Shown in pieces: positions 1 through 12,587 of a DNA stretch of 64,000 nt. Source of the DNA: Amorphochlora amoebiformis (Eukaryota; Cercozoa; Chlorarachniophyceae); assembly GCA_054601695.1 (NCBI GenBank), contig BAAHQB010000020.1, forward strand, positions 248,001-312,000, given 5' to 3'. The notes beneath the pieces were generated by a model. That model saw only the letters and a program-made list of their open reading frames with translations. It had not been told where the DNA came from and did no database searches. Every line of letters starts with the position of its first letter. The first letter of the stretch is position 1. The position numbers and the translations under genes are program-made.

Positions 1-3
1 TAC

Positions 4-32
4 TTTTTGCCAATAATTGCAGAGGCTATTAC
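4..32 (-). CDS. Exon at window edge
   Basis: 29 nt, acceptor GCGCAG|, donor AAAAA|GTA at the first bases of the window. It reads VIASAIIGK. The gene therefore probably continues to the left. Confidence 0.4.
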
Positions 33-61
33 CTGCGCATACACGTGTAAGAAAGTAAACA

Positions 62-157
62 TCATGAGATTTCAACGCGAAAAATTAAAAAATCGCCTTT
101 TCTGTTCCGACGACGACGCTTCTCGCATTGTTCAGAATACTTGCTTGCCATTGCATC
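62..157 (-). CDS. Possible basic exon, border unclear
   Basis: Acceptor TTATAG| at the right edge. One frame reads [20 protein letters not shown] and meets a stop at 62; another ends at a GC donor after AAAAG. It could be an internal exon or a terminal one. Confidence 0.35.
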   Translation of the reverse strand, partial: DAMASKYSEQCEKRRRRNRKGDFLIFRVEIS

Positions 158-226
158 TATAATATATATACATACATATATATATGTATATGTTATATAT
201 ATAGTTATATAGGCATGTACATATAT

Positions 227-266
<40 letters not shown>

Positions 267-332
267 TTTATATATATATATATATACATATATACATATT
301 TTATATATATATATATTTACATATATATATAC

Positions 333-365
<33 letters not shown>

Positions 366-614
366 ATGGATTTAAAATTGCATATCCACATTACTCAAGA
401 CATAATGCATAGATATACAGGAAAAATGCATTTACGTTTACGTATACGTACGATATTCACATGCTTTATAGCATTCATACAAACCCCGTCATATGTATAT
501 TGTTATATCCAATTTATGTATACATATATACGTATATTTATGTATACATATATACGTATATAGATATATATATACTATATATTGTATATATATTATACAC
601 ATACATATATATAA

Positions 615-667
<53 letters not shown>

Positions 668-889
668 TATATATATATATAATATATATTATAAAAGCGT
701 GCATATGTTTATATGTGTAAATTAATAACACATATATATTAACAATATGTACATATACAAACACACGCACACAAATATTATACATATATATGTATATATA
801 TATATATGTATATTAATAATATGTATATATATATATATATATTATGTATGAATATAATACATATATATATATATATATATATGTGTATA

Positions 890-949
<60 letters not shown>

Positions 950-1041
950 TTAATAATATATATATATGTAATTTACATAAAATATCGCCAATTACATTAC
1001 AAGTGGCGAATAAAACGAAAAATAATAAATAATGTACGTAC

Positions 1042-1072
1042 CGTACACTGATTCTGCCCATCCAGCACAGCT
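1042..1072 (-). CDS. Exon, 31 nt
   Basis: Acceptor CTAAG|, donor TACG|GTACGT. Phase 0>1 reads [10 protein letters not shown], in frame with 1809. Confidence 0.6.
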
Positions 1073-1138
1073 CTTAGCAACTATTTGTAAACATACATAA
1101 ATATAACATATAAAAATATACATATGTACAAATATATC

Positions 1139-1220
<82 letters not shown>

Positions 1221-1405
1221 TATACATTATACCATATATGTATGTACATATATGTAATACATAATATGTGTAATATGTGTTTAAAAAATTATATATATAC
1301 ACATATACATGTATATGTGCATGTATGAGTATAAAATTACAAGATATACACAGTGTATAAGAAAACGCTTACATGTATATTATGCATGGATATTGAAATA
1401 CATGT

Positions 1406-1445
<40 letters not shown>

Positions 1446-1481
1446 GTATATATATATATGTATATATATATATATGTACAT

Positions 1482-1532
<51 letters not shown>

Positions 1533-1571
1533 CATAAAACCATACATGTATAATTATACATGCATATACGT

Positions 1572-1655
<84 letters not shown>

Positions 1656-1808
1656 TATATCCATATAGTTGTAAATAGTTATGCTAGATGGACCGAATAT
1701 ATATTTACATAGAGTATATAACATATATGTATATGTATGTATATGTTTACATGTTTACATATATGAATAATATATATATTAAATACATAAATGTACAATT
1801 ATATTCAC

Positions 1809-1861
1809 CTTAAGAATATGCATTTCCACATCCTGCAATATGGGTCTGACACGTGCGGTAC
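1809..1861 (-). CDS. Exon
   Basis: 53 nt, acceptor CTATAG|, donor TAAG|GTGAAT. Phase 1>0 reads TARVRPILQDVEMHILK. Confidence 0.65.
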
Positions 1862-2131
1862 CTATAGAAATACCGCCGAAATATCGAAAAATACAAAAAC
1901 AGAAAATAAAATTGCGAGAAGACTAAGACACACATAGAGAGAACAAATGTGTCACACATATATCTATAAAACGGATGAAGAGATATATCGAAAAGAGTGT
2001 GCGGTGAAAACATCGGAATTCGATAGACTGCTATAGAATTAAATAGAGAGGTACTGTCTCGGGAAATAGAGAGGAAAAATAGATTTGATTTTCTAGGGTT
2101 GTAATATGATTGGGTTGACGGTTCGAAGAGT

Positions 2132-2187
<56 letters not shown>

Positions 2188-2312
2188 GGATTCAGGATAG
2201 GGTTGGGATAAGGTTAGGTGTTGTTGCTTTTAATAATGGTCGATATGCGATGACAAATATTAGTGTGTATATGTGCATTTAAAATTGTATGTAATACTCT
2301 ATAATTTATAAC

Positions 2313-2347
<35 letters not shown>

Positions 2348-2376
2348 CAAACACTAAATATAAATGCATATATATA

Positions 2377-2423
<47 letters not shown>

Positions 2424-2523
2424 GGATAGGGTTGAGATAAGGTTTGTTATTGTTTTTAATAATGGTCGTTATGCGATGATACATATTCGAGTGTATATGT
2501 GCATTTAAAAATTTATGTGTACT

Positions 2524-2575
<52 letters not shown>

Positions 2576-2641
2576 CACTAAATTAAATGTATATATATAT
2601 ATCTACATATATATATACACATATATACATATATATTTCTA

Positions 2642-2680
<39 letters not shown>

Positions 2681-2796
2681 CATATACATATGTATATTAC
2701 ACATATTAGTGTCAACCACCTATATAACAAACCACAATAAACTCAAGCACAAAACCTTCATCCCGAACAAAAAAAAAAAAAAAAATAAAAACTCAC

Positions 2797-2832
2797 CAGG
2801 CGACACCTTCCGATCCAGACGTCGATATTTCT
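2797..2832 (-). CDS. Exon
   Basis: 36 nt, acceptor TTTTAG|, donor CCTG|GTGAGT. Phase 2>2 reads [11 protein letters not shown]; phase 1>1 ([11 protein letters not shown]) fits 1809 better. Unsettled. Confidence 0.45.
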
Positions 2833-2940
2833 CTAAAATCATCCACAGTAGGTCAAAACACGACGAAATCAAATGAGGCGTGGTCCCGATTAAATTTTGA
2901 ATATATTCATTCGGCCCATAGCATACGTCCGTCAGGAACC

Positions 2941-2998
2941 TATGAGGGTTAGGGTTAGGGTTAGGGTTAGGGTTGGGGTTAGGGTTAGGATTAAGGTT
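2941..2998 (+). repeat. Interstitial TTAGGG array
   Basis: Eight or so TTAGGG/TTGGGG units. Confidence 0.9.
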
Positions 2999-3036
2999 AT
3001 GAGTATGGAACAACACACAATTCAAAGCAATCTCAC

Positions 3037-3074
3037 CGTAACCCGTTTCGCAGCAGTTGCAGCATTGTAGATGC
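3037..3074 (-). CDS. Exon, RIH-associated-like
   Basis: 38 nt, acceptor TTTTAG|, donor TACG|GTGAGA. Phase 0>2 reads ASTMLQLLRNGL, in frame with 4646, matching the NQTLESLTEYCQG position. Confidence 0.65.
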
Positions 3075-3124
3075 CTAAAACACCGATGCTTCAATATGAC
3101 TTAAATTCTTAAAATTGATTCGTT

Positions 3125-3568
3125 TGTTCTCTCTTTCTCCTCTCTCTCTCTCTCTATCCTTCTTGCTTTAACTCTCTTCGTTCTCGCTCGATTTATTAGA
3201 CTCACTTTTCTCTCTTTCTTTCTCCTATCTTTCTCTCTCCTATCCTCTCTTTCTCTCTCCTCTCCTCTCTTTCTCTCTCTTCTCTTTCTCTCTCCTCTCT
3301 TTCTCTCTCCTCTCTTTCTCTCTCCTCTCTTTCTCTCTCTTCTCTTTCTCTCTCCTCTCTTTCTCTCTCCTCTCTTTCTCTCTCCTCTCTTTCTCTCTCC
3401 TCTCTTTCTCATTTCTCTCTCCTCTCTCCTCTCTTTCTCTCTCCTCTCTTTCTCTCTCCTCTCTTTCTCATTTCTCTCTCCTCTCTACTCTCTTTCTCTC
3501 TCCTCTCTTTCTCTCTCCTCTCTTTCTCTCTCCTCTCATTCTCTCTCCTCTCTTTCTCTCTCCTCCTT
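3125..3568. repeat. TCTCTCCTCTCTT array
   Basis: About 440 bp of pyrimidine-rich repeats on the plus strand with a 13-15 bp period (TCTCTTTCTCTCTCC). The open frame of Arg/Glu/Lys on the minus strand here is repeat, not gene. Confidence 0.9.
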
Positions 3569-3733
3569 TATAAACATTCTAATGAAGGGAAAATCAATGT
3601 TAGGATTATAAACGTGAGGGATGTAATTATATAAAAAAAAACGCTACATATAACTACTTCTTCGTACCGAAATATTAAATGTTAGGGAAAAGAGTTTACT
3701 TAAATATGCTCAAGATACACACTCACAATATAT

Positions 3734-3764
<31 letters not shown>

Positions 3765-4474
3765 CATATAATATATACATAAAGATATGGTAAGTGTCGG
3801 GTTATATTGAATATTGGAAAGCTTGGGTTAAAGCTACACTGTATAGCCAATCTCACAGATATGTAAGGTTATATATATATATATATGTATATGTATATAT
3901 ATATATCATATGTATGAACATATTTAGATACACATACGTACAAATACTACATACATGTATATGTAATATATACATATACATATATATATACATGCATATA
4001 TATCTATCTATCTATCTACATATACACATATATATATATATACACATATACACATACATACATATAGGTATACATGTGTATATTATAAATATGTACATAC
4101 ATGCATGTGTATGTATATATATATGTATATACATATATGTATATGTATGTGTGTATGTATATGGACTGCAAGTCAGGTGCACATTCATATATTACATTTA
4201 CACGTTTATGAATATATACATATATATATATATATATATAATATATATATATATTATATAGATACATATCTAAAAAAACTAATTCTAATGTATATATATA
4301 CATATAAATTATATATATTTATATATATATATATACATATGTACCTGTATATACATATATTTAAATGAATATAAACACACACATGGATATGTTTATATAC
4401 GTGTATTCCAGATTCATAAACAGTTACCCTATATATCCCAAATTAGGGTGAAAATCGAACAAATATCATATAGA

Positions 4475-4640
4475 GTTAGGGTTAGGGATACAGCTTGGAT
4501 TAGGGTTAGGTTTAGGGTTAAGGATAAGGTTAAGGTTAAGGTCAGGGTTAGGGTTATGATTAGGGTTGATAAGGTTAAGGTTAAGGTCACGGTTAGGGTT
4601 ATGATAAGGGTTGCTAACGTTTAGGGGTTAGTAATGGTAA
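4475..4640 (+). repeat. Degenerate TTAGGG array
   Basis: GGTTAGGGTTA mixed with AAGGTTAAGGTTAAGG units. Confidence 0.85.
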
Positions 4641-4645
4641 TATAC

Positions 4646-4686
4646 CTGTTTTGGCATATTGTGGTCGAGTACAAGGTATATAAGAT
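4646..4686 (-). CDS. Exon, RIH-associated-like
   Basis: 41 nt, acceptor TATCAG|, donor ACAG|GTATAT. Phase 1>0 reads LIYLVLDHNMPKQ, in frame with 5922, giving MHTGDLIYLVLDHNM, like the GGLGLLGLYI stretch of the family. Confidence 0.65.
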
Positions 4687-4829
4687 CTGATATACAATAT
4701 AAATAGTACGGTTTTGACATTATAGATGTGTTCATTCATAATTTATATTTATGTTATATGAGTATGTAAAATAAGTATATTTATATATATACGTATACAT
4801 ATGTACATGTATACATATACATACATACA

Positions 4830-4890
<61 letters not shown>

Positions 4891-4939
4891 GTATGTATAT
4901 ATATATATATGCATGTAAAATAAGTACATATAGGTTCAC

Positions 4940-4977
4940 AATGAATAATCTTTACGTAAACAAACGCCAACATATTT
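4940..4977 (-). CDS. Possible exon
   Basis: 38 nt, acceptor GAAAG|, donor CATT|GTGAAC. The open frames do not fit between 5922 and 4646. Probably not used. Confidence 0.2.
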
Positions 4978-5232
4978 CTTTCAATTCGCATTTTGATTTA
5001 TAAATATGCTGCATGTATATATATTGAAATGTATATATGTACATATAACTGAATATATATTTATATATATTTACACACACACACATATATATATATATAT
5101 TTTTATATATATATACCTATACACACATGTATGGTTATATGTATGTATGTATAAACACATATGTAAATGTAATGACACATATACACATAAATGTTCATAT
5201 CTATACATATGTACGTATATTCGTACATATTA

Positions 5233-5267
<35 letters not shown>

Positions 5268-5339
5268 CGTGTGTGTGTGTACATATAACGAGAAAGAAAG
5301 ACACAGGAAGACGAGGGAGAGGGTAGGATGGAGTGAGAA

Positions 5340-5515
5340 GGGGTTAGGCTTAGGGTTAATGAGTGTGGGGTTAGGGTTACGGGTTAGGGTTAGGGTTAAT
5401 TTTGTGTTAGGGTAAGGATCAATGTTGGGGTTAGGGTTAGGAAGCGTGGGGTTAGGGTTAGGGTTAGGGTTAAGGTTAGGGTCAGGGTTCGGGTTAGCAT
5501 TTAAGTTGGGGCTTT
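5340..5515 (+). repeat. Degenerate TTAGGG array
   Basis: TTAGGG units with spacers such as GTGTGGGG. No exon inside. Confidence 0.85.
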
Positions 5516-5610
5516 AGATAAGAATCCTCTAGGAAGTGGAGAGCAGAGAGACAAGAGTGGAGAAGAAAGCATAATATGGAATACTCAATACACATACGCA
5601 TGCCTATATG

Positions 5611-5657
<47 letters not shown>

Positions 5658-5742
5658 GATATACATAAACAGATATATGTGTATATACACATGAACACAC
5701 AGGCATATATGTAATATATACACATACATATACACACACATA

Positions 5743-5773
<31 letters not shown>

Positions 5774-5858
5774 TAATTATATTTTATATGTATGTATATA
5801 CATATATGCATACATATACGTACATATATATGTATACATATATTTATATATGTATATG

Positions 5859-5915
<57 letters not shown>

Positions 5916-5921
5916 ATAAAC

Positions 5922-5974
5922 CTGTGTGCATCTCCGATATAAACCATGCGATCTCAGACACAAGATTATGATCC
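5922..5974 (-). CDS. Exon, RIH-associated-like
   Basis: 53 nt, acceptor CCTAG|, donor ACAG|GTTTAT. Phase 2>1 reads [22 protein letters not shown]...F matches the NLVCETLQFL signature of the IP3R/RyR RIH-associated domain. Confidence 0.75.
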
Positions 5975-5976
5975 CT

Positions 5977-6026
<50 letters not shown>

Positions 6027-6266
6027 ATATTAATGTGATGTGTATATAAATATATATACATACATATATATATATATATACATATAAATATATATTTATA
6101 TATATGTATATATATATATATACATTTATGTATATATATGTTTATAAAATCTAGTCAGCAGTTTTATATGCATTAACGTATAAATATATAACACATTTAC
6201 ACATATATATCATATATACATATATTACATATATTGCAATATATATATATATATATACATATATAC

Positions 6267-6302
<36 letters not shown>

Positions 6303-6536
6303 CAGATATAAATGTGTGTACATATCTGTACAATACACTTGAAATCTCTAAATACCTATACACACACATACATATATGGGAATATACTTTGGAATATACA
6401 CACTTATGTAGTACACACATATATATTATATATATATTAATATATATATATATATATAATGTATACATACATATGTGTACAATATGTAAATATATATATC
6501 TTGAACATAGATACTAATTCGTACATGTATTCTTAC

Positions 6537-6570
6537 CGATTTCCGTAACGATTACATACGTAGTCAGAGG
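6537..6570 (-). CDS. Exon
   Basis: 34 nt, acceptor GGGAG|, donor ATCG|GTAAGA. Phase 1>2 (SDYVCNRYGN) fits 5922. Phase 0>1 (PLTTYVIVTEI) fits 8299 instead. An exon may be missing between them. Confidence 0.5.
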
Positions 6571-6989
6571 CTCCCGTGGCGTTACCCCCCATACACAGCC
6601 GAAATAAAAATCTATTTTTTTTTTTTTCAGTTTCAAAATTCTATGTTAATGTGTATCGATTAAGCTTTTAAGGAGTTACATGTATATGAAGATGTATATA
6701 AAGGTATCAATGTACGTATATATTTATAAGCATATATACATATAAATATATATTAAATTATATATATATATATATATACGTGTATATGTACACAAAAAGA
6801 TATGTATATATACATACAAATCCATATATATATATATACATCTATTCATGCATATATATATATGTTATATATATTATATATATATATATATATAATATAC
6901 ATATGCGTATACATACATGAGTATATTATATATGTATATATATATATATATACATATATACATATATAGACATATAGATATACAAATAT

Positions 6990-7020
<31 letters not shown>

Positions 7021-7067
7021 ATATATCTATGTGTATACACACACATATATGTATGTATGTATATATA

Positions 7068-7098
<31 letters not shown>

Positions 7099-7305
7099 CC
7101 ACCAACAAACACCAGAGTTAGGTTTAGAGTAAATATGTGACATTACCCGATAGCTAACTCGACCATATGAACCTTTAGTATTAATTATATCATTAGGCTT
7201 ATAATTAGGGTTACTGTTAAGGTTTAGTATGATGATTAGAGTAAAAATATACGAAACATGTTCTCTTTGTTTTTTGTATATACAGACATATATATATATA
7301 TATCT

Positions 7306-7344
<39 letters not shown>

Positions 7345-7358
7345 TATATGTGTATAAT

Positions 7359-7424
7359 GTTAGGGTTAGGGTTAGGGTTGGGGTTAGGGTTAGGGTTCTT
7401 ATGGAATCCCAAAATGGATGGGGG

Positions 7425-7465
<41 letters not shown>

Positions 7466-7600
7466 TATGTGTGTGTATATGCATATACATGTGTGTGTGT
7501 GTTGTATAATATTAGGATTAGGGTTAGGGTTAGGGTTAGGGTTCAACTTATGGAAACCCAAAATGGATGTTACATTTGGGTTATGTTAATGGTTAGGGTA
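7359..7600 (+). repeat. Two TTAGGG arrays flanking (TA)n
   Basis: 7359-7401 and 7511-7546 TTAGGG units. Each is followed by AAAATGGATG-type sequence, so the unit (array + CCCAAAATGGATG) is duplicated. Confidence 0.85.
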
Positions 7601-7990
7601 AGTGTTCGAGTTGGGGTTATCTAAGGTGAAAATTAGGTTTAGGGTAAGGGTTAAGCTTGGTGTTATTGATACGTGAATATCTGATATATTCGGGTTGTGA
7701 TTAGATCAAACACAAAAACATGAGAGAAGACATGCAGATACATGAGATATGATATTGAAACAGAAAAAGAGAGATAAATGTATAGTTAGGATCTGGATAT
7801 ATGAGATTCATTGAGATATAGATATATGAGAAAGTGAGGAGAGAGGATATAGATATATGAGAAAGTAGAGACAAAGGACAGATAAGGAAAGAAGATATAC
7901 ATATATTTGAGATATGATAAGAGAGAAAAAATATATAGATGCGTGAGATATGATAAGAGAGAGGAAATAGAGAGATATGAGCGACATACG

Positions 7991-8053
<63 letters not shown>

Positions 8054-8232
8054 AGATCGAGAAATAGAGGGAAATATAGAAGATTGGAATTAATTACTGA
8101 TGTATTATATACCGAACTGTGCTCATAAAAGTACTTGTATGTATATATATATATATATATATATTATTATATGTATCTATTTTTTTATATACATATATTT
8201 ATATTAATATGTTCATATATATACATATGTCC

Positions 8233-8267
<35 letters not shown>

Positions 8268-8298
8268 TATACTATATACATATATTACTACATTTGAC

Positions 8299-8337
8299 CT
8301 CGTCTGGATCATGACGTAGATTAAGTGAGGATTGTTC
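8299..8337 (-). CDS. Exon
   Basis: 39 nt, acceptor TAACAG|, donor GAG|GTCAAA. Phase 0>0 reads [13 protein letters not shown], in frame with 8879. Confidence 0.65.
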
Positions 8338-8383
8338 CTGTTATAATGTAGCATATATATATATATATATATATATGGTTATA

Positions 8384-8432
<49 letters not shown>

Positions 8433-8523
8433 TAATATATATATATGCAACGGGAGAAAATGTAACATATATATATAAACATATATATACATATATTATA
8501 ACATATATATATACATATACATG

Positions 8524-8558
<35 letters not shown>

Positions 8559-8596
8559 GTGCAACGGAAGACAAATATACATATACAAATTCATTT

Positions 8597-8639
<43 letters not shown>

Positions 8640-8640
8640 A

Positions 8641-8688
8641 CTTATGTATCTTGACTTCTCTTTTGAAATCTTTTAGTATATCTTCATA

Positions 8689-8719
<31 letters not shown>

Positions 8720-8844
8720 GTATACACCTTATGTATCTTAACTTCTCTTTTGAAATCTTTTAGTATATCTTCCAATATATATATATATATATATATATAT
8801 GTATACACCTTATGACTTCTCTTTTGAAATCTTTTAGTATATCT

Positions 8845-8849
<5 letters not shown>
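8641..8849 (-). repeat. Three tandem copies of the 8879 exon
   Basis: Copies at 8641-8685, 8728-8774 and 8809-8849, each flanked by (TA)n. Copy 8728 keeps the GT donor and the reading frame. Copy 8809 has a 7-nt deletion that shifts frame. Copy 8641 has the donor displaced by 2 nt. None keeps the TTTTAG acceptor; only GGAAG or GAAG remains. Confidence 0.65.
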
Positions 8850-8875
<26 letters not shown>

Positions 8876-8878
8876 CAC

Positions 8879-8931
8879 CTTATGTATCTTGACTTCTCTT
8901 TTGAAATCTTTTAGTATATCTTCCAACACGG
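8879..8931 (-). CDS. Exon with three tandem copies
   Basis: 53 nt, acceptor GTTTTAG|, donor TAAG|GTGTAT. Phase 1>0 reads [17 protein letters not shown], an amphipathic helix placed like the FFKVLHDRMKRAQQE helix of IP3Rs. Entry phase 1 does not match 9252 (ends 0). Confidence 0.65.
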
Positions 8932-9251
8932 CTAAAACCTGGTTATATATATATATATCTAATTATATACCTATTATAATATACATATATATGTACATGT
9001 ATATATATATATATATATGTGCATATATATATATATGTATGTATATATATGTGTATGTGTGTATATGTACATGTGTGGGTAATAAAATATGTAATAAATT
9101 TACACATAAATGCATGAACATATTTCGCATATTCTTAACAACAAATACAATATACACATATACAGATATTTACACATAAAGAAGCCTGGATACATATTTA
9201 TATATACACCTATACATACGTGTGTATGTACGTATACTTGTATTTAAACAC

Positions 9252-9302
9252 CTTGTTTTCTTCATCCTGTTTCATGAGCTTCAGATTCAAAACCGCCCCG
9301 GC
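9252..9302 (-). CDS. Exon with non-AG acceptor
   Basis: 51 nt, donor CAAG|GTGTTT. Phase 0>0 reads AGAVLNLKLMKQDEENK and continues the 9722 exon in frame. The base pair before the exon is CG, not AG (TTTTTCG|GCC), so the acceptor is unusual or my border is wrong. Confidence 0.55.
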
Positions 9303-9721
9303 CGAAAAATTAATATAAAAAAGAGAAAAAAATTAAATTAGACTGGTAACATGTTTCCAAGAAAAAAGTGTGGTTTTATTTAGATATTTTTACACAATAT
9401 ATGTGTGGGTATATGTATGTGTGTGTGTGTGTTGTGATTTTGTAAGGGTATATTGATATGTTTGTATACTTAACTTTATACGTACGCATTTAAACATAAG
9501 TTACATGTACACACATATATATATATATATATATATACATATAGTTACATAAACATATATAATATATATAATATGCATGTATATATATATATACATTATG
9601 TACATGAATATACATATACGTATATATATATATATATATACATATTATTCCCTGATATACATGAAATGAAAAGACAAATATGAAAAACATATACATACAC
9701 TTATATTCATGTGTTTATTAC

Positions 9722-9804
9722 TTCTAGGAACTCTCGTTGGATTTGAACGTCGCCAGTATTGAGAAGAAAATTAGCAAGGCGAAGACCTCTACTAGTCATG
9801 GTGC
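9722..9804 (-). CDS. Exon, LLxGGNxxIQ-like motif
   Basis: 83 nt, acceptor TGTAAG|, donor GAA|GTAATA. Phase 1>0 reads TMTSRGLRLANFLLNTGDVQ then IQREFLE. It resembles the IP3R/RyR motif of the form GLAIRLLxGGNTEIQKSF that precedes the RIH-associated domain. Armadillo repeats of importin-alpha type have a similar pattern. Confidence 0.75.
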
Positions 9805-9955
9805 CTTACATGTGCAAAAAAAAATGTAAAACGATATTTAATATGAAAATTATATATATATATACAAGAAATATTTATATATATATATATGCATATATAT
9901 TATCAATATAATCACTATGCAGATTTGTATGTATACATAATTACATATGTATATA

Positions 9956-9999
<44 letters not shown>

Positions 10000-10104
10000 T
10001 TAACATGTATAATATGGAAACATTGTATCATCCGTGTATACCTTTAGTATACATTAAAGGATTTTATACATATAAGTATATATATTAACATACATTATAT
10101 ATAT

Positions 10105-10157
<53 letters not shown>

Positions 10158-10306
10158 TTACATATATACATATATATTTGTATTTTTATATAAATATATA
10201 TAAATGTGCATCTTTGTGTAAATAACATAGAAGACGACTGAGGCTTATCAATATGTATACATTTATACACACAAACATACACATATACATATATACACAC
10301 ACATAT

Positions 10307-10343
<37 letters not shown>

Positions 10344-10517
10344 CATATACACACATATACACCCTTATACAAATACATTTCAACAAATCAATAAATCTTT
10401 GCCTCAAATATTCATATATACACATTGATATATGTATGCATATACATACATATTATATATACATACACACACACACACACGTATGTACATATATATATAT
10501 ACATATACACATCTAAA

Positions 10518-10552
<35 letters not shown>

Positions 10553-10606
10553 TGTATATATCTGCATACATAACATTAGGTAGGTATCTGTATGAAGGAA
10601 GTTTAC

Positions 10607-10682
10607 CCTTCCGTGATTTTCTTCCGTCGATATCAAACGAAGACACTATCATATGAATGCTAAGCTCAGCGAATTTGAACTC
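10607..10682 (-). CDS. Exon D1, 3' terminal member of cassette array
   Basis: 76 nt, acceptor TTATAG|, donor AAGG|GTAAAC. It shares EFKFAELSIHMIVSSFDID with the cassettes, then adds GRKSRK. Phase 0>1 fits the next exon (9722, begins 1). The 60-nt cassettes do not, so D1 is the likely constitutive exon. Confidence 0.7.
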
Positions 10683-10727
<45 letters not shown>

Positions 10728-10728
10728 C

Positions 10729-10785
10729 AATGTCGATATCAAATGAAGACACTATCATATGAATGCTAAGCTCAGCGAATTTATC
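10729..10785 (-). CDS. Cassette exon D2
   Basis: 57 nt, acceptor TCATAG|, donor ATT|GTTATA, phase 0>0: DKFAELSIHMIVSSFDIDI. It differs from D3-D5 by an in-frame 3-nt deletion. Confidence 0.55.
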
Positions 10786-10790
10786 CTATG

Positions 10791-10825
<35 letters not shown>

Positions 10826-10911
10826 GTAAATATATACATATAATATATGTATATATTTATTTATGTTTATATATATATATAATATATATATAATATATAT
10901 ATGTATGTAAC

Positions 10912-10971
10912 AATGTCGATATCAAATGAAGACACTATCATATGGATGCTAAGCTCAGCGAATTTGAACTC
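10912..10971 (-). CDS. Cassette exon D3
   Basis: 60 nt, same borders and protein as D5, with one synonymous change (ATT to ATC in the SIHM motif). Confidence 0.6.
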
Positions 10972-10974
10972 CTA

Positions 10975-11024
<50 letters not shown>

Positions 11025-11025
11025 C

Positions 11026-11085
11026 AATGTCGATATCAAATGAAGACACTATCATATGAATGCTAAGCTCAGCGAATTTGAACTC
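11026..11085 (-). CDS. Cassette exon D4
   Basis: 60 nt, same borders and protein as D5. Separated from its neighbours by (TA)n. Confidence 0.6.
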
Positions 11086-11127
11086 CTATGATACACATTT
11101 ACATATGTATATAACATATAATATATG

Positions 11128-11180
<53 letters not shown>

Positions 11181-11181
11181 C

Positions 11182-11241
11182 AATGTCGATATCAAATGAA
11201 GACACTATCATATGAATGCTAAGCTCAGCGAATTTGAACTC
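11182..11241 (-). CDS. Cassette exon D5
   Basis: 60 nt, acceptor ATCATAG|, donor ATT|GTTATA, phase 0>0: EFKFAELSIHMIVSSFDIDI. Identical in protein to D3 and D4. Confidence 0.6.
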
Positions 11242-11306
11242 CTATGATATATATATATATATATTATATATATGTAAATTTATACATACAATATATATAT
11301 ATATAT

Positions 11307-11347
<41 letters not shown>

Positions 11348-11377
11348 GATGTATATATATATATATATATATATAAC

Positions 11378-11437
11378 AATGTCGATATGATATGAAGACA
11401 CGATCACATGCATGCTGAGTTCGGCGAATTTGAACTC
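11378..11437 (-). CDS. Cassette exon D6
   Basis: 60 nt, acceptor TTGTAG|, donor ATT|GTTATA, phase 0>0. It reads EFKFAELSMHVIVSSYHIDI. Substituted but open, with both splice borders intact. Confidence 0.6.
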
Positions 11438-11791
11438 CTACAATATAATATATATGTACACACACATATATATATATATATATATGTATGTATATGTATA
11501 TATATAAGTATATATATGTATATATATATATATATGAATATATACATGTAATATATGTACATGTATATGTATATGTGTATTATGTACATATGATAAATAA
11601 CAATACATAATATATATATTTATATGATACATACATATATTAATACATATATCGAATGTATATACATTTACATACATATTAATATATATATATGTGTATA
11701 TATATGTATACATATACAAACCAACTAATATACGTAAATGCGAATATGTAGACATCTCTATACGCGAATGTATCAATTTAATTGAAAAAAG

Positions 11792-11850
11792 ATTATATCG
11801 ATATCAAAGGAAGACACGATTATATGAACACATGTTCTGCGAATCTTTAA
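11792..11850 (-). pseudogene. Most diverged cassette copy (D7)
   Basis: Acceptor ATTCAG| and the shared core HIIVSSFDIDI are kept (LKIRRTCVHIIVSSFDIDII), but TTTTTT follows in place of a GT donor. Confidence 0.5.
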
Positions 11851-11967
11851 CTGAATATATACGTATATATATAACATATACATGTAATATATATATATAC
11901 ATATAATATAATATATGTATATATATAAGATATATATATGTATGTACACATATATGTATATTATTAC

Positions 11968-12019
11968 CTTAGCCATAAGCAGATACATCGCGCAAAACTT
12001 AGCATTGGCGAACGGCTCT
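11968..12019 (-). CDS. Exon
   Basis: 52 nt, acceptor TTATAG|, donor TAAG|GTAATA. Phase 2>0 reads EPFANAKFCAMYLLMAK, linking 12588 in frame to any of the cassette exons that follow. Confidence 0.7.
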
Positions 12020-12413
12020 CTATAACGAAAATATAGTAAAAGTTTGTTGTATGTCTGTACGCCTGTACATATATATATATATATTTAAATTACATCTACA
12101 TATATATATATATATATATAAACATATACATATGCATATTTATATATGTATATGTATATGTGTATATGTAGTCGATAAAATAAGCATCTGCAAAGTAAAT
12201 GTTTACATTATTATGGAAGAAACCATAACAATTTATATTCGCTGACAGAGAACATACAAATTTAAAAGCATCCACATAATATATATGAAAATGAAACATT
12301 TACAAAAATAAAAATTCCACACACATACATACACACATATATATATACATACATACACATACACATACATATATATATATATATATATGCATATACCTAT
12401 ATATGTTATATCC

Positions 12414-12458
<45 letters not shown>

Positions 12459-12587
12459 TATATCTATACACATAAAAATAAACATATAAAAATAGCAATA
12501 TAATAAATAGACATACATTTACATATATATATATATATTATGTATGTGCATATATACATATATATATATATATATATATGAGCTAAC

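Noticed and set aside
2943-2990. True chromosome end
   Set aside because: TTAGGG arrays are short, scattered and in both orientations, with exons on both sides, so they are interstitial.
3101-3412. Arg/Glu/Lys-rich minus-strand ORF
   Set aside because: Pure TCTCTCC-type tandem repeat.
3787-3800. Plus-strand donor ATG|GTAAGTGT
   Set aside because: No open exon precedes it.
9252-9804. Importin-alpha armadillo repeats
   Set aside because: GLRLANFLLNTGDVQIQ-REFLE-AGAVLNL fits an ARM repeat well, but the other blocks and their order fit IP3R/RyR better. Not fully excluded.
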